Shown in pieces: positions 12,701 to 23,903 of a DNA stretch of 64,000 nt; within the stretch, counting starts at the first letter, position 1, and every line of letters begins with the position of its first letter. A program made the position numbers and the translations under genes. Location of the stretch: NCBI GenBank assembly GCA_963277665.1, contig OY728121.1, positions 961,966,097-962,030,096 on the forward strand, given 5' to 3'. The notes beneath the pieces are model-generated. The model was not told where the DNA came from. It did no database searches and worked only from the letters and a program-made list of their open reading frames with translations. The DNA comes from Viscum album. Lineage: Eukaryota; Streptophyta; Magnoliopsida; Santalales; Viscaceae.

Positions 12701-12868
12701 CATTATTTATGAAAAAATGTGCCCACATGATATTAATATATTTAATATTTTTATAATATCAATTTCAGGCTCCCCGAGCCTCATAATTTTGCGCTATCAT
12801 AGCGCTTGACTCCAAAAATATTTATTAAATATTTCAAAGTCTTATAAGGTAAAAATAGGGTCACTACA
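9755..12868 (-). repeat. 5' LTR of gypsy family A copy 1
   Basis: About 3.1 kb, running from TGTAATGAACCTACCC to GGGTCACTACA (inverted-complementary ends of TG...CA type). It aligns along its length with 1,859-4,869: the start with TGG(C)CAGTAGAAGA(C/T)TGGGC, the dyad minisatellite (10,581-11,020), the block with the repeated ACATTCC words (11,390-11,480), and the AT-rich end with AATATTTTTATAATATCAAT. Copia-1 coding sequence resumes immediately after 12,868. Open frames inside it (11,127-11,312; 11,610-11,856) are not genes. Confidence 0.83.
10581..11020. repeat. Dyad-rich minisatellite in LTR, about 9 units
   Basis: Unit starts (GAGGACCC or variants) lie near 10,581, 10,631, 10,677, 10,729, 10,774, 10,826, 10,872, 10,919 and 10,971, a spacing of 45-52 bp. 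Typical dyads are ccctagtatgttaggg at about 10,838 (5 bp stem, 6 base loop) and CCACTTAGTGG at about 10,614 and 10,905. This is the clearest of the three arrays. Confidence 0.78.
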
Positions 12869-13344
12869 TCTATCTATATTTCCAAAAATAACATATAAAG
12901 GATGGTATCTATGGATTTTAATGGATCTGGAGATTTAAGAATTGGTTACTTCATTTCCTTCCTCAGTGGCTGGTTCAAACAATTCTTCAACATTGGGTGA
13001 TTTTTCTAAAATGGATTTTTCTAGAAAACCACTAGGCTTGATTGAGGTATTTATATCCAAGTTATAAAAACTATCCGAAAGTTTTTCTAAAGAATATTTA
13101 GGCTCATGTGGATCTGTTTCATAAAATTTGATAGGTATATATTCTTACACAAATTTGGTTATTTTATTAAGTACCCTATAAGATTTACAAGAGTTTGAAT
13201 AACCAAGGAATATTCCTTTATCAATTTTGGATGAAAATTTATCTAAAATCTCCATTGTGTTTATAATAAATACCTTGTATCCAAAAACACTAATGCAATT
13301 AACCTTTAGTTTTCTTCCATTTCATAACTCATATAGTGTATTAT
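12869..13344 (-). pseudogene. copia-1 segment between integrase and RT
   Basis: Right-hand side of the gypsy insertion. At about 12,880-12,920 the minus strand reads a segment ending YHPLYVIFGNI, which is the copia pattern H-P-x-x-x-I-(I/F)-G-(D/N) that normally comes a few residues before TRSS. TRSS is found on the other side of the insertion at about 1,840. The rest (13,000-13,344) is the variable linker after integrase; it contains F(S)N..LVIKKG-like remnants that I could not place firmly. Confidence 0.68.
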
Positions 13345-13785
13345 TTAAAAGTGGTATGATAATATTCCCAGTGATAATATAGCAGGATGTATTGAAAGAT
13401 TATTAAAAAAAACAGGTAAGTTATTTTCATTTATCATAGTCCATGTAACCTCTTGAAGAGTATTATTACCAGTTTCTACTATACAATTATATTGAGGAGT
13501 CCTATGAGTAGAAAAGTTGTGATTGTAGCCATGTTTGGATAATAATGTTTCAAAGTATTTATTTTTAAACTCATAAAAATGATCTATCCTTAAGTTCTTA
13601 ATATCCAGTCCACTAAGGTTTTCTATGGATTTTTTATATTTTGAAAAATGGGAAAAATATTCACTTTTTTGAGCTAAAAAGAGTACCAAATTATATATAG
13701 AATATTCATATACAAGAATATAGTAATAAGGTTTCCCCTTTAATATATAAAATCTATAAGGTGCAAACAATTCAATGTGGACCAA
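13345..13785 (-). pseudogene. copia-1 integrase core
   Basis: 146-codon open frame, the longest retroelement frame in the window. It begins VHIELFAPYR (family LLHMDLFGP, with E for the first catalytic D), then VYEYSI (family VDDYSR), then FLAQKSEYF, IRIDH (family IRSDHGGEF, second catalytic D retained), then KHGYNHNFSTHRTPQYN and TLQEVTWTMINENNLP. The motifs follow the copia rve domain in order, and the frame is unbroken across the core. The first catalytic aspartate is changed and GG is lost after the second, so it is not expected to work. It ends where the frame meets stops in the linker. Confidence 0.9.
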
Positions 13786-14400
13786 ATTTAGGGGTCGAGA
13801 AGTTGAAATTTATTTATTTAGTTTGAAATAAATCTTATTCTGCTTCCATTTTTGATAGGGATTATAGAATTTATCTTTTGGAAATTCTAATTTAGGAAGA
13901 TACTTAAATAAACCTTTCCTAGTTATCTTTTTAAGAGAATAAAAGTTTCAGTGGCCTAGTATCTTATTACATAAAAAAGATTCTCTATGAAAGGTACTTA
14001 AGCAAGAAATGTTTTGAGAAAATAAAGAATCTAAATCAACAGTAAAAACATTATTAATATGAGAATTAGTAAATAATAAAGCATGATTAGAATCATATAT
14101 TTTGTAAGAATTGTTTTAAAAATTTACATGGTAACCATCATAACTTAATTATGATATGATAATAAGATTATAATTTAAAGCATCAATAAATATGGATTTC
14201 AAAAGTAAAACATAATTAGAGTTATTTATTTGACCAAGTACTATTATTTTTCATTTATCACTGCCACTAAAAGAAACATTCCCACCATCTACCTTTATAA
14301 GGAAATTAAAGCTAGAGTAGTCTCCAATCATATTTATAGAGAATCAACTATCCATATAACATAAATTCTTACTGGTAAACTTCAAGAAAGTTCCTTGGAA
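13786..14400 (-). pseudogene. copia-1 protease and integrase zinc-binding domain
   Basis: Reading leftwards from 14,400: YMDS followed by a stop (14,344-14,352 is Asp-Ser-stop, where the family protease has D-S-G-C/A-S), then NMIGDYSSF (family HMTGD), VDGGNVSF, KSIFIDALNYNLI and LSYDGY. The gag-pre-integrase domain follows: LCNKILGH, then RKGLFKYLPKL, then YNPYQ at 13,852-13,866, where the family HHCC finger has C-x-x-C. Both zinc cysteines have become tyrosine. The frame runs almost directly into the integrase core at 13,785. Confidence 0.83.
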
Positions 14401-16107
14401 TAAATTTAAACAAGAAATGATTTTGGTACCCACACTTTATTGGGCCTTGATAAGTTAGTAATAATAGATTTTGGAATCCAATTATATTTAAAAGATTTAC
14501 CATAAACATAAATTTTATAAATAAAAACCTCATCAGGTCTATATGAATATGAATTGCTTACGGAACTGGAATATCTTGATCTTGAAATAAACTTATTTTC
14601 ATAAATCCTCCTTTTTCTGGGATGGTTTCCAATACCAGTTGTGTACTTGGGTGTGGTCTAATTACCAAGAATCCTAGTTAAAGTTTATATTCCATTCATA
14701 AAACTTTCAAGATTCTTTTAAATTTGATCATTTGAAATTTTAAGTTCATTGTTTTCCTTTAATAAATGATCATTCTTTTATTTTTTCCATAAATAAGGAA
14801 CTCTTATTAGTGACATGCAAAAAATGTGACATTTTAACTTTTTTTGTATTTATCTTTTAATTAATTCAAAGTGTATTATAGCATAGAACAATATTATTTC
14901 ATTTCTTTAGTAGTCATATTTGATACATGAGATGTGTCATTAAATAAATTAGAATAAGTTACCTCATATTTCCATTCCATAAAGCATACATTTTCCCTTT
15001 TAGCATTGCCTTCTCTAATTGAATTAGGCTCACTATAACTATCCTAAGAGACACTTCGGGTTTCTTTCATATACTTCTCTAGTAATTTTCCTTTCTCCTT
15101 ATAATTTTTCTTATACTTAATTTTGGATATTCAGATTTTATATGCCCTTTCCTCTTATACTCATAGAAAGTCACTTTTCCTAATTAATTATCCTTTTTAC
15201 AAATTTTTATCTTATCATAATTTACTGTGTAGTTTGATTTATTGAAGAATTTATTCTTTATATTTAAATTCTTAAATATTATCAGCACTGTCAGAGGGAT
15301 ACTCATAATCACTTGAAGTTTATTCTTTGATTTTATCCTTTATCTTTGAATCAATAGTTTTTGAAAGTGACTGATTTTATTTTTGGTTAATCGTATTCTT
15401 TGTTCACTTTCCACTCTTCCTCATACATCATGATTTTTTCCAATCAAATCCTTTACTAATAGTTTTCTTATATCACACGATTCTAAAATGAAGATAGGAG
15501 TTCTATTCCATTGATTAGGTAAGCACCAAAGGATTCTCATCACTTGATATTTGTCTTCAATTTTTTTCCTAGTGCCTGTATCATATTGAAAATTTCTTTA
15601 AACCTAAGATACATGTTAGAAATTGAATCATTAGGTTTCATTTTAAATGTATCATATTTAATAGTATAGGTATTCAAGTGTATTTGTCTAACATTTTATA
15701 TTCCTTCACGAGACACATCAAGTGTATCCCAAATTTCATAAGCAGTAAAAAATGAATTATTTTATTCAATTAATCTTTTAATAATGCACAATATAAGGAT
15801 TTCATGGATTTTCAATTACAATCATAAGTGGAATTAGTGGAATTATTCTAATTATCACTCGTAGCTTTAGGTTTTTCATATTTTTCCTCTATCACAGTCT
15901 AAATATCAAATCCCATGCTCTCAAAATGTATTTACATCTTAATATTCCATTGAGAATAGTTTTTCCCATTAAATTAATGAGTTTTATTAGTAGTAGTCTA
16001 CTCAAGTCTAATATAATCCATAAAGATACCAATTTAGAATAAATATAAATTTTGACCTTTTTGAAAAAAAACTAATTACAGTTAAAATCTAGATAAGAAA
16101 TAAATAG
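14401..16107 (-). pseudogene. copia-1 gag, decayed
   Basis: The zinc knuckle is at 15,127-15,165 and reads TFYEYKRKGHIKSEYP, the family pattern CxxCx4Hx4C with the three cysteines replaced (F/Y, Y, Y) and the histidine kept. Further right, around 15,520-15,600, is a remnant resembling the copia gag segment L-x-x-L-G-K...K-I-L-R-S-L-P. The N-terminal half up to the primer-binding site at 16,108 has weak similarity only. Stops are frequent. Confidence 0.68.
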
Positions 16108-16123
16108 CCAACCTTTGATACCA
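16108..16123 (-). other. Primer-binding site of copia-1
   Basis: On the minus strand this reads TGGTATCAAAGGTTGG, beginning with the plant initiator-Met tRNA core TGGTATCA. It lies two bases from the LTR end TGTTGG at 16,126, the usual arrangement, and sets the start of the copia-1 internal region. Confidence 0.72.
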
Positions 16124-16125
16124 AA

Positions 16126-17150
16126 TGTTGGTTAGAGGGGACAAATCAAGAGGGGGGGGGGGTGAATTGATTTTACAATTAAAATTTATACTTAAAAAGA
16201 TTTCAAAAATCCCCTCAATTTAAAAATACAACCCAATTATCTAAAATAGTAAAAATATATAATTTAAAGTTTTTGAAATATTTCTCAAAGGATCAATCAC
16301 AAAACAATAAAAAATTTTCAAAATCACTTTAACCTTTAAAATAAATATACTCACATCAACAAAATATATGAAACACTAATTAAATTTAACTATAAAAGTA
16401 TTGTTTATTAACAACAATTTTAAAAACTAAATCATCAGTAAAAAAACCAAGAAACACACAATAGAATACAGATAATATGTTCAATATCAAGTTGAGACCT
16501 AGTCCTCTCCACTTGGAAATCACCCGATTATAAACACATTTATTAAATAGATTAATTGATCCACATCCTGAATATGGTTTTTATAAAAAACTACACATAA
16601 GTATTCCAAGTTACACTCAACCTCTTCCACATTTATTTGTGAGATAATATAAGTTAAAATAAATAAATAGAGTATCAGAGTATCCTCTAATGAAATACAT
16701 GATATTATTCTTAATGAATAATAAAATAAAGAAATCACAACTCAAATATAAACAAAAACATATAATAATAAAGAAATATTGAATAAGGGTTTGTATATTT
16801 CTTCATTATATGATCAACCAAGGAGAATATCAGGAATATTATTCTTCTTATTTCAGTTTGTCTTTAAATTTATCATTGAAGATACTTTGTGTGTTCTTCA
16901 CAAAGTTTTCATTTTTGTGTGAAAAACCAAGTTTCATTTATAAGACTCACATAAAGGTACTTCTAAACTTTTGAAAGGGTAACAATATGCTTCTAAGATT
17001 TATGAAAAGGTAAATGAATGTTTATAAAACATACATAAGGGAAACATAAAACTTATAGGACTTATGTAAGGGTAAAACCAAATTTTAAAACTAAAATTAA
17101 TAAAGAAAACACAAGTTATTAATAATGGAAACAATAATAACATGATTTAA
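16126..17150 (-). repeat. 5' LTR of copia-1 (right end uncertain)
   Basis: Begins TGTTGGTTAGAGGGG and contains a run of 11 G at 16,152-16,162 followed by TGAATTGATTTT, a signature commonly seen at the end of plant copia LTRs. The rest is AT-rich, with imperfectly repeated phrases about ATAAGAC/TTATG...AAGGGTAA at 16,930-17,080. The outer TG terminus was not found, so the right boundary is a guess from usual copia LTR length. The matching 3' LTR is not in the window. Confidence 0.5.
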
Positions 17151-18990
17151 ATAATTAACATGGTTACTATAATTAACATGATTTGTGAACATTAAAATAA
17201 GAAATTACTTAGACTAAGCCAAAATAAGATCATGTTAGAAATTAGAAATATTTTTTAAAATTCACATAGGTAGTAAGTTAACATGTTTTCATTAATGAAG
17301 ATTAATTTCTAAAAAATCATAGTTTCCATGAAAATGTTTTCTAAAGGATTTTATTAAAAAAATATGACTTATTGGTAAATTTTTGATTTTGAAAGCAATG
17401 TTTAAAAAACATGTTTTAGATTTTGAAATCCCTTATTATAAAATTTTATTCCATGTGATAAGATAAATTGATTAAAATTAACTACAAGTTTTAAGTATGA
17501 TTCATTTAATTAAAGATTATGCTAAGAGTTGTGGATTCTTGTTGATTAGTTTTTGTGACTTAAAGAAGAGTCTAAATAAATTTCTAATACATATTGTATT
17601 TAAACAGAAATTAATGATGAATGTTTTAAATTTTTAAATGATGTAAGGAAAATTATTAATGAACACTATAAATAAGTTTTTATGCATTTTGTTTATTCCA
17701 TGTTAAACATGATAACTTTTGAATGTCATGAATCAAAATTTCCACATGATTTAGCATGATTTGTTTTTATTAAGAATAATTCATGAAAGAGGAACATGTA
17801 GAAATTAAGTGATAAATTAAAATCATGATAATAAATTATTAAACAATTTATTATGGTTCAAATCTCACAATGTTATTATTATAAGAATGTGATAATAATA
17901 CAAGAACTTGACATGAAATATGCTAGGATCCCCTCTAATGAGATGTGATTATGATGTCATGTTTTAGTTATTATTATTATTATTTCCATCACATATTTCC
18001 TCTTAAGTTGAATTTTTTTTATTATTGTTGAAATTAATAACCTATTGAACCATTTCTATAATAGTAAAGTTTTCCTAAAGTGTTCATGTTGTATAATGTT
18101 GAAGTCATTAATAAAACAAATTTCCTTGATATATATATTCCATGTTTTTAGTAGTATGTTTAATGAAAATTTAATCTTAAAATGTTAATAATGATAAGTT
18201 ATGAATGATATGAATTAAATTTTATACATTATTTATTATGCTATATATTTATTAAGGTTAAATCATGAGAAAAGTTTTATTTTAAGATCATGACTAAGTA
18301 AAATTGTTGAGGTTATGAATATGATTTTTTCTTCAGACTAAATTTAATAAAATTGATAATGGTATATGATATGTTGTTAGATTAATTATTTCATTGAAAT
18401 ATTGATTGAATTTTATTGAAAATATGTTTTCCTGAACCATAAATAGTTATACTAAATTTTGGATAACATCAAATGTTTCCCAAATAAAATTTATGTGTGG
18501 AAGTTCCATGTATTCTATTTAAAATCATCATGGAGTGATTGTTCTGAAAGGTGTTCCATATTATAGTGTTTATATTGATCATATATTTAAATTCATGAAA
18601 TATAATTACATAAAATTCTAACCATTTAAAACTGGTAATGAAATCAGTTGTTTGTAAATTGAAAATTAGGTGATAATATTCTTGCTTACCACTCTTAATC
18701 CATGTGAAAGGAATGATAAAAAGTGATTGATATACATTGTTAGTTGGGTTTTCTATGTTTTCCTAGTTAAGAATGATATACTTAACCTTATTATAATTTA
18801 TTGAATAAAGGATTTGGAACACTGTAAAATCCACAAGTCCCTAATCTTATGATGTGTCTTTCTAGAAGCATCATTCCTATTTGAGACGTAACTTCCCATT
18901 TCTTCTTAAAAAGATTTTTGGGAAGTATATCATGGGGTGGTTTTTATAACCTTTACCTTTTTTATTCCATACCAACTTTTGTTTTATTAT
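17151..18990. other. AT-rich stretch with no recognisable gene
   Basis: Very AT-rich, with many ATG and TGATAA-type words, short T and A runs and an (ATT)n tract near 17,965-17,985. No open frame of note, RNA gene or repeat boundary could be identified. It may include the outer part of the copia-1 LTR or the start of another LTR. Confidence 0.4.
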
Positions 18991-21870
18991 TGAGAAATAT
19001 AATATCTTGATAAGTATATGAGGAAATGTATTGATTTTTTGGATCCTGTTTGTGTTTTATCAGGGTTTAGAGGTGCTGTGATGAAGTTTGGAGGAGTTTT
19101 GGAGGATAAAATGGAGTTATGGTCATCTTTAGAGACACAATTTCATAGAAAATACCATAGGGTCTCAACCATTTAGTGTTGGATTCACTACAGGTAGTAA
19201 ATTTACCACAGTTTTTGGTATTTTTTTCTTGGAAATTCACCTATGTAAAATAGGCATTAGAAATGCTTGGAGCATTGCATGTGTCAGGATACAAGTTTTT
19301 CATGAAACCTTCCATGTCATAGATGAAGGAAAATAATGAGTAAGGTATCACTATGTCATATCTCATGTAATTTTGGTGTACATGGGTGATTTAAGTTTCA
19401 CATAGAGGAAATGTGAGATTCCTAAAATCTACATAAGTGTAAATATAGGATTTAGAGCTATATAAGGGTAACCATGACTCTTGAAATTTTTAGAGGTAGA
19501 TGGTTTTTGTGTGATGGTCCTAGAAATATTTTAATCTCATATAAAGATAGTATTTAGCTCATTTTTGGGTAGATCCTTCACCATTTCAGGGTAATCTGGT
19601 ATTGAATGGATAATGTGAGAGTAACTAGCTACGTAAGGGTAAACCATACTACCCTTAACCATCATACTCCTCTCATGTGAGGTTAAATTTTTTTCATAGA
19701 ATTTAATTTTCCCTTCCTATTTTCTTTGTGTAAATTGTTTTATGAAAAATAAGTAAATATTAAATTAAAATCATGTATTTTATATCTATTTTGATGAATA
19801 TGGAAACAATATTTAATCTTACTAAATTATAAAATTTTAAATAGTTCATGAGAGTGAATTAAATGGAAACCAATTAACATGAGTTAAAATAGAATTTAAG
19901 TCGAGTCTTTGGGGGATATCTAGGTAAAACATCATTAGAATCTTTTAAAACTAGTTTCTCAATCCATTCAAATTTATTACCTCCTCTCAAGTCTGGGTGA
20001 CCAAATATCACCATTCGGGTCTTAAAACCCTTTTTTTCAATTCAAACCAAGGATCCTACTATGTTTTTAGACCAAAATGCATCCTCCTCTCTCCTTAGTT
20101 CTTGATGTGGTGTGTTTTAAGCTTCCTTATAAGTTGGGGATTAAGGACCGCCTCCTTTTATTTTGCGTATATTGTGAGTCTATAATGATTTTTTGATCAT
20201 GTAATTATCCTTATTTAACTTACAGAAGATAAAATAATTACAAAGATAAGATTGGGGATATGGAAGAAGTGTGGAAGTATTTTATCTATATTACTACATT
20301 ATTTTCATGTGATTTTTTATTGCAATATGTTTATATTAAGAGAAAGGAATGAATAGTTAAATAAGAATATGATTAATACGGAATATAGAATCTAAGAGGA
20401 TGAAATGTGGTGTACACCTAAATATTCTATGATAATTAAACCTATTTTTTTAAAATGAATAAAAATACTACATGTTTGTTTATTTAGATGATCCCCTCTT
20501 TATTTTTATGAACTAATTACCATTTAATATTGACATGATTTCATGTTTAAATTTTATGAACTATTGGAATGAAACATTTTTGTATTTTAATGTTGGAATC
20601 ACTTAGAATAAATAATTAATAAGTGAAACTAGTAACTAAATAGTCTATTTGATTAATTAGGACTTGAAAAAAGTTGATGGTGGCTCATGTAGTGTATATT
20701 ATTGGAAATATGATTCTTTCTTAGGGATGTGAGAATAGGGTTGTAATATGTGATGTGGTTGTGGCTAGATATTGTGTTGATAATTTCTATGGATGGTTTA
20801 TGGAGGAGAGTATTGTTGTGGTGTAGTGGTTGGAATGATGCGTGGTATGTCAAATGTGAGGTGGTTGGTAAATTATTTTTGGCCTTTTAGTGATTCCTCA
20901 TAGTATGGTACGAGAAAAAATTCATAAATCTATAAATTAGAAAGTGGTAGGAATAAGTGTAATGGAAGGTTTCTAAATTAACAAGTAAATTCATAATGCT
21001 GAAATAAATGGGTGAAATATATAGTTGGAATATTAATGTTTGTAATGACTGAATAATGGAAAAAATAAAAGCGAGTGATGGATGAAAATGGTTTTTCATT
21101 AAATATAGGGAATAAATGGATTAATGAACCCAATACATGTTAGTGAATGGAAATATTTTTTTTTAAATTAATGAATAAAAGGGAAATTGAGGTTTGTTAT
21201 TACAATTATTTTGAGTGTTTATCATCACATTTATGTTGTAGATGAATTTATGATTTCATATGGGTAGTGGAAATGAAGTGGTGGAATAAATGAGTTGTTT
21301 TAATGAAATTTGTGTACAACCAAAGGTTATGATATGTGTCTGAATATCTAATCATTTATTTTTATATGATTTCTAAAAAAACCCCACCCAAGTTTATTAT
21401 TTTATAAGGACACCAAATGTTTTTTTCCAAGGTGTTTTCCCCAACACATAGGTTGGATAAGGAAGTTGACTCACTCCCCCCTCATCCCCACTTTCCCTTT
21501 GGTACCAGACTGACTATGTTACCCCGAGGTTGGTACTATCATGTAATGCATGGGAGTGAAATGTGGTGTACCCAATGAAATGGTGATAATTGTATGACAC
21601 ATATGTGGTGAGGGTAATTCATGGTAGGATGAGGGCATGAGTTTGATTTCCTTCATGTTCACAAAACCCTACTGCTTTGGTTATGAGATGATGGATGAAA
21701 ATATGATGTGGTGATGATGTGATGATGTGGTATATGGATTTCCCTATTACCAACATGAGATGTTAGAACTTAATAGAGTTTGTGTAGGTAGGGTTATTAC
21801 CTAAACCACATCAGACTGGAAAGGATGGGAGTACATGATATTTTATGTTGGGGTGTGATAGTGTAAAACC
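18990..21870 (+). repeat. LTR-like fragment related to gypsy family D (tentative)
   Basis: Two blocks resemble the family D LTR at 44,384-47,060 in the same orientation. GGTTTAGAGGTGCTGTGATG near 19,065 compares with GGTTATTAGAGGTGTTTTGG near 44,425, and TTTCTAAAAAAACCCCACCC near 21,371 compares with TTTCTATATAAACCCCACCC near 46,026. AACACATAGGTTGG near 21,443 compares with AACATATGATGAGG at 46,099. No primer-binding site or gag follows the right end, so this would be a truncated or solo LTR. Both boundaries are uncertain. Confidence 0.38.
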
Positions 21871-22044
21871 TCTGGGGAAGTGGTTTTGGGGAACCCATGA
21901 TTATATTATTATGATAATATTTAATTACAGTTGGATGAAATACTTGGAGATAAATACTTTATGAGGTTATAAATGGTTAGTTTAACTAATATTTATATAA
22001 ATACCCCAAAAATAGTAGCCCATAGTCGATGGTTACTTTATTAC

Positions 22045-23690
22045 ATTGTCACCAGATATAAGGAATTTCACCCCGAAGGACCAAATAGTTTAGTAGTCTT
22101 GGAAAACTAGATACATACTTGAATTTCACATTACATTAAAAAATTTAAAAAAATACATAGTATTTTCTTTGAGAAGACTATTATTCCACTTTATTATATC
22201 CTTATATATCAATAAAAATACACTTACTAGAATCTTTGGGAAAATAAATACAAGAAAAGGGTGATCTCAGATGCTAAGTAACGGTATGTGTACAATGGAA
22301 TCTATTAAGGCATGAATAATATGGAAAGAATAAATGATGATAAAATAATTCCATATAAACAATAAAAACATCTAGAAAAAAATCTATAGATATTATAACA
22401 AATAAAATAATCAAATGGAAATCAATAACATAATTCATAATTACGGAATGCATAATTCCAAACATCATAACTTACCATCAATGTCTGGTGCCATGAAATC
22501 TTATATAAATGGGTAAGGTCTCAGCCAAAAACTCAAACTTGTTAATTTCAGGTTACCTATTACTTAATCTAGGGGATTTTTAATTTTTTCACCCACATGA
22601 CACTTAATAATTCTATTGCATTTATCATATGAATAATCAATAAAACTTAATCATTATTCCTTAAAAATAAACAACTGTCCGTATTAGAAGAACTAGCATA
22701 GGGAATATCAATAATTTCCCTAGTAAAGCTAATAATAAACCATTAATAGAAACATGGTGGATGATATCTTAATATTATAACCACATTAAATCATAATATT
22801 TAAAAAATTATGTTGACCTAGATGAAAATACTTTCAAAATCTCACAGTAATTTTTTTGAACAAAATACCCTTTTTCACTTTGAAATCACTTATATAATCT
22901 AATTTTTTCCCAAAATATTAACGAAAACATTTTATTTGAAAATAAATGTGTAAAATTTTAAATGAATATTTAAATAAATTAGTGTTTATGATGAAGGGTA
23001 ATTCCTTTCAAGCTGTATAAGTTAAAACAGTATTCCTCTCACATTGTTGTAAAAAGGTAAAAACGTGCCTCATTCAGAAAACAACTAAAAGATTCCTTTT
23101 AAACCATTTTTCAAAAATAAAAAAATGGGTAAAAATTTATTTAATAAATAATTTTATAATTTTAAAAATATATTTTTATACATTTTAAGAAAAATATGGA
23201 CATGGAATAAATATTCCCAATTTAATAGAAAAACAAGGTCGATTTTCCTTAAAAACATCATTTTGATATATTGAGAAATTAGAGAGAGGAAATTGAAAGG
23301 AAAACATGTAATTTATAGAAATAAATAGATTTTAATAAAATAATTTTTTTAAAGATATAAATTTTAAATAATTCCCTCAACATATAATTAAAACCCAAAC
23401 AACCCCAAATAATGATGAGATTGTAAAATAAACCCTCACCTTAAGTTTGACTTCCATCGTATGTTTATGAAACTACTGTATAATAAATATATATTTATTA
23501 TAAATATATTACAGAACCATAATCATATATATAATATCATATATTATTTAATTATAGTCTTTTATTATCCATTTATTAACAATTCTTTGTTAGAATTACT
23601 ATTTTTGGTAATAACTGCTTTGTTTTTTCATGTATGTTTTGGTTCAGTAGTATCAATCCTTTTACTTTGATCATGTTTAAAAAATATAAA
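22045..23690 (-). repeat. LTR fragment related to gypsy family B (tentative)
   Basis: Resembles the family B LTR at 27,723-31,380 in the same orientation. The clearest match is GGAATGCATAATTCCA at about 22,445 against GGAATGCATAATACCA at about 28,132, with GATCTCA...CTAAGTAACG at 22,263 against GATCAAATGATTAGTAACG at 27,952. No internal gypsy coding sequence follows. The plus-strand frame at 23,461-23,670 is low-complexity and hydrophobic and not credible as a gene. Confidence 0.42.
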
Positions 23691-23903
23691 TAATTTTAAT
23701 CAGGATATTTTTTGGAACAACTCTTCAATTTATAAATCCTAGAAGTCACCAAACTTTTCACAACGATTCTTCCACTTGGGAGAAACAGAAAATATCCAAC
23801 CTAAAACTACAGGGAGCATTACAATAAAAAGGGGCAAAGCCTGCAAAAAACCACATATGTTGGAAAAAAGGCATTACAAAGGAACTGAAACTGTCATCAC
23901 TGA

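Larger units (their letters stand above)
1859..12868 (-). mobile_element. Ty3/gypsy relic, family A copy 1, nested inside copia-1
   Basis: Two direct LTR copies (1,859-4,869 and 9,755-12,868) enclose 4.9 kb of internal DNA. Coding order on the minus strand from the right is primer-binding site, gag, protease, RT, RNase H, integrase: the gypsy order. Every domain has stops. The flanking copia-1 frames meet across it, showing insertion into copia-1. The 5 bp on either side (TATTT and TCTAT) match at only three positions, so a target duplication is not demonstrable. In one hand-aligned block of about 55 bp (near 3,160 against 11,129) I count about 15 differences between LTRs, so the insertion is old. 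Confidence 0.87.
1..16125 (-). mobile_element. Ty1/copia relic (copia-1), interrupted by gypsy family A copy 1
   Basis: Reading the minus strand from the right, the order is primer-binding site (16,108-16,123), gag with a zinc knuckle (15,127-15,165), protease (about 14,350), zinc-binding domain and integrase core (13,345-14,120), RT and RNase H (271-552). This gag-PR-IN-RT-RH order is diagnostic of Ty1/copia. The coding path is broken between 1,858 and 12,869 by an 11 kb gypsy element. Many stops and frameshifts mean it cannot be autonomous. The 5' LTR carries AGAGGGGG..GTGAATTG, seen in many plant copia LTRs; Sirevirus or Tork lineage could not be separated by eye. Confidence 0.85.

Noticed and set aside
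1854..12873. A 5 bp target duplication around gypsy A copy 1
   Set aside because: TATTT and TCTAT agree at only three of five positions in AT-rich DNA, which is no better than chance.
23461..23670. 69-codon hydrophobic plus-strand frame as a small membrane protein
   Set aside because: It is AT-driven low complexity (Ile, Tyr, Leu, Asn) near the edge of an LTR fragment, with no supporting signal.
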